NCBI GenBank assembly: GCA_963837775.1
Contig: CAWIOX010000014.1
Location: 4,833 to 68,832, forward strand
Length of the DNA stretch: 64,000 bases
Source of the DNA: CAWIOX01 sp963837775
Lineage (GTDB): Bacteria > Pseudomonadota > Gammaproteobacteria > Burkholderiales > Burkholderiaceae_D
Reading direction: 5' to 3'
Program-made: the position numbers and the translations under genes
In this document: positions 63,266-64,000 of the stretch, piece after piece
Layout: each line of letters opens with the position of its first letter
Position numbering within the stretch: position 1 is the stretch's first letter
Notes under the pieces: generated by a model
Seen by the model: the letters and a program-made list of their open reading frames with translations, nothing else
What the model was told of the DNA's origin: nothing
Databases searched by the model: none

Positions 63266-64000
63266 TCATCCTGTGCATGCTTGCTGGTTCGGACCGGACT
63301 CGCTGCCGCTCGCAGGATCTGATTGCCGGTCCGCGCTGTCGGTGATGGCGCGGCTTGCATCGGTCTCGCCTGCGATGGCAGGCACCTGCGGTGCTCCGTG
63401 GCTGTTCCAGAAATAATAGCCATTGCCGCCATCATGCTTGGCTTGATACATCGCCATATCGGCATGCTTGAGCAGCGCATGGACATCTTCGCCGGCCTCG
63501 GAATACAGGCAGACACCCATGCTGACTGAAATTTGCAGCTTGTATTCTTCAATCGGTAGCGGATGCTCGAATACGGCGAGCACCTTGTCGAGCACCCGGG
63601 CGACGGCGACATCGCTGTCGATGTCCACCAGAAGCAGCACAAACTCATCGCCGCCCCAGCGCGCAACGGTATCTTCGGCCCGTACGCAACTGGTCAGGCG
63701 CGCAGCGACCGTTTGCAACACGGCATCCCCGGCTGCATGGCCCAAGGTGTCGTTAATCGGTTTGAAGTGATCGACATCGATGATGACGACTGCGAACTGT
63801 TGCTCGCGCCGGGCCGCATAGGCCTGCACCTGATGCAGGCGGTCCAGCAGCAGGCTGCGGTTAGGCAGGCAGGTCAGGCTGTCGTGGTTGGCCAGATGCT
63901 TGAGGCGCGCAATCTCCTGCATGTGCTCACTGACATCGCGTCCGATCGAAACCAGATGCGTAATGCGGCCGCCGGCATCCACAAAGGGCCGGATCACGGT
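63266..64000 (-). CDS. PAS-GGDEF diguanylate cyclase, truncated by the window end
   Basis: At least 243 residues, its 5' part outside the window. The first visible part is the end of a PAS/PAC domain (GRITHLVSIGRDVSEHMQ). GGDEF follows with RLHQVQAYAARREQQFAVVIIDVDHFKPINDTLGHAAGD and an intact RWGGDEFVLL. The C-terminal tail of about 40 residues is Ala/Ser/Pro-rich. It makes c-di-GMP, probably in response to a PAS-bound signal, and is cotranscribed with the response regulator. Confidence 0.87.
   Translation of the reverse strand, partial: TVIRPFVDAGGRITHLVSIGRDVSEHMQEIARLKHLANHDSLTCLPNRSLLLDRLHQVQAYAARREQQFAVVIIDVDHFKPINDTLGHAAGDAVLQTVAARLTSCVRAEDTVARWGGDEFVLLLVDIDSDVAVARVLDKVLAVFEHPLPIEEYKLQISVSMGVCLYSEAGEDVHALLKHADMAMYQAKHDGGNGYYFWNSHGAPQVPAIAGETDASRAITDSADRQSDPASGSESGPNQQACTG

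Overview
The window looks like a chromosomal segment of a GC-rich betaproteobacterium of the Burkholderiales, most likely Oxalobacteraceae. The basis is the gene content: phaB, a gcdH/gcdR module, a def / LysM / dprA / smg / topB block, DUF2917 next to a LysR gene, DUF3717, a CadR/PbrR-type MerR regulator with a P-type ATPase, and many LysR regulators and c-di-GMP proteins. This is gene-content inference; no rRNA or tRNA was seen, and no integrase or transposase.

Layout. 1-3.8 kb: a metal-handling ABC operon pairing a ZnuA-type binding protein with a MacB/FtsX-type exporter-like ABC, a small Cys protein and a DUF3299 protein. 3.9-10.4 kb: a PEBP gene, nicotinate phosphoribosyltransferase, a DUF5335 protein, and an amino-acid racemase / LysR / periplasmic amino-acid-binding cluster with palindromic operators. 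10.5-17 kb: a secreted Lys/Ala-rich LEA-like protein, an isochorismatase-like hydrolase plus cupin divergent from a GlxA-type regulator, a lipoprotein, an EamA exporter with its LysR, and a second, exported PEBP. 17-25 kb: a heavy-metal P-type ATPase divergent from its MerR regulator, phaB, a GGDEF-EAL sensor and fmt. 25-35 kb: a glutaryl-CoA module (CoA-transferase, gcdH, gcdR) placed between fmt and def, then def, LysM, dprA, smg and topB. 35-45 kb: ClC channel, CDF transporter, MFS transporter, a KaiC-like ATPase / hybrid kinase operon and small genes. 45-48.5 kb: LysR, HDOD and B12-radical-SAM genes. 48.8-61 kb: the most unusual region, a TPP enzyme followed by an apparent operon of an SDR, two citrate-synthase-like proteins that seem to lack the classical catalytic residues, a TonB-dependent receptor, an orphan periplasmic binding protein, and a ~1,490-residue sensor joining a full phosphorelay to GGDEF and EAL domains. 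61-64 kb: an extradiol dioxygenase, a Crp/Fnr regulator, a response regulator and a diguanylate cyclase cut by the window end.

Two window-wide patterns stand out. First, eight copies of a ~90-105 bp intergenic repeat with two potential stem-loops occur in both orientations. Six of them lie just behind the 3' end of a gene in the gene's own orientation. Second, twelve otherwise well-conserved genes are each broken by one single-base indel (eight +1, four -1). This reads more like uncorrected sequencing error than biology, so these genes are annotated over their full extent with the shift noted. Residue positions in such genes refer to the repaired protein. All family assignments are by eye; no database search was run.
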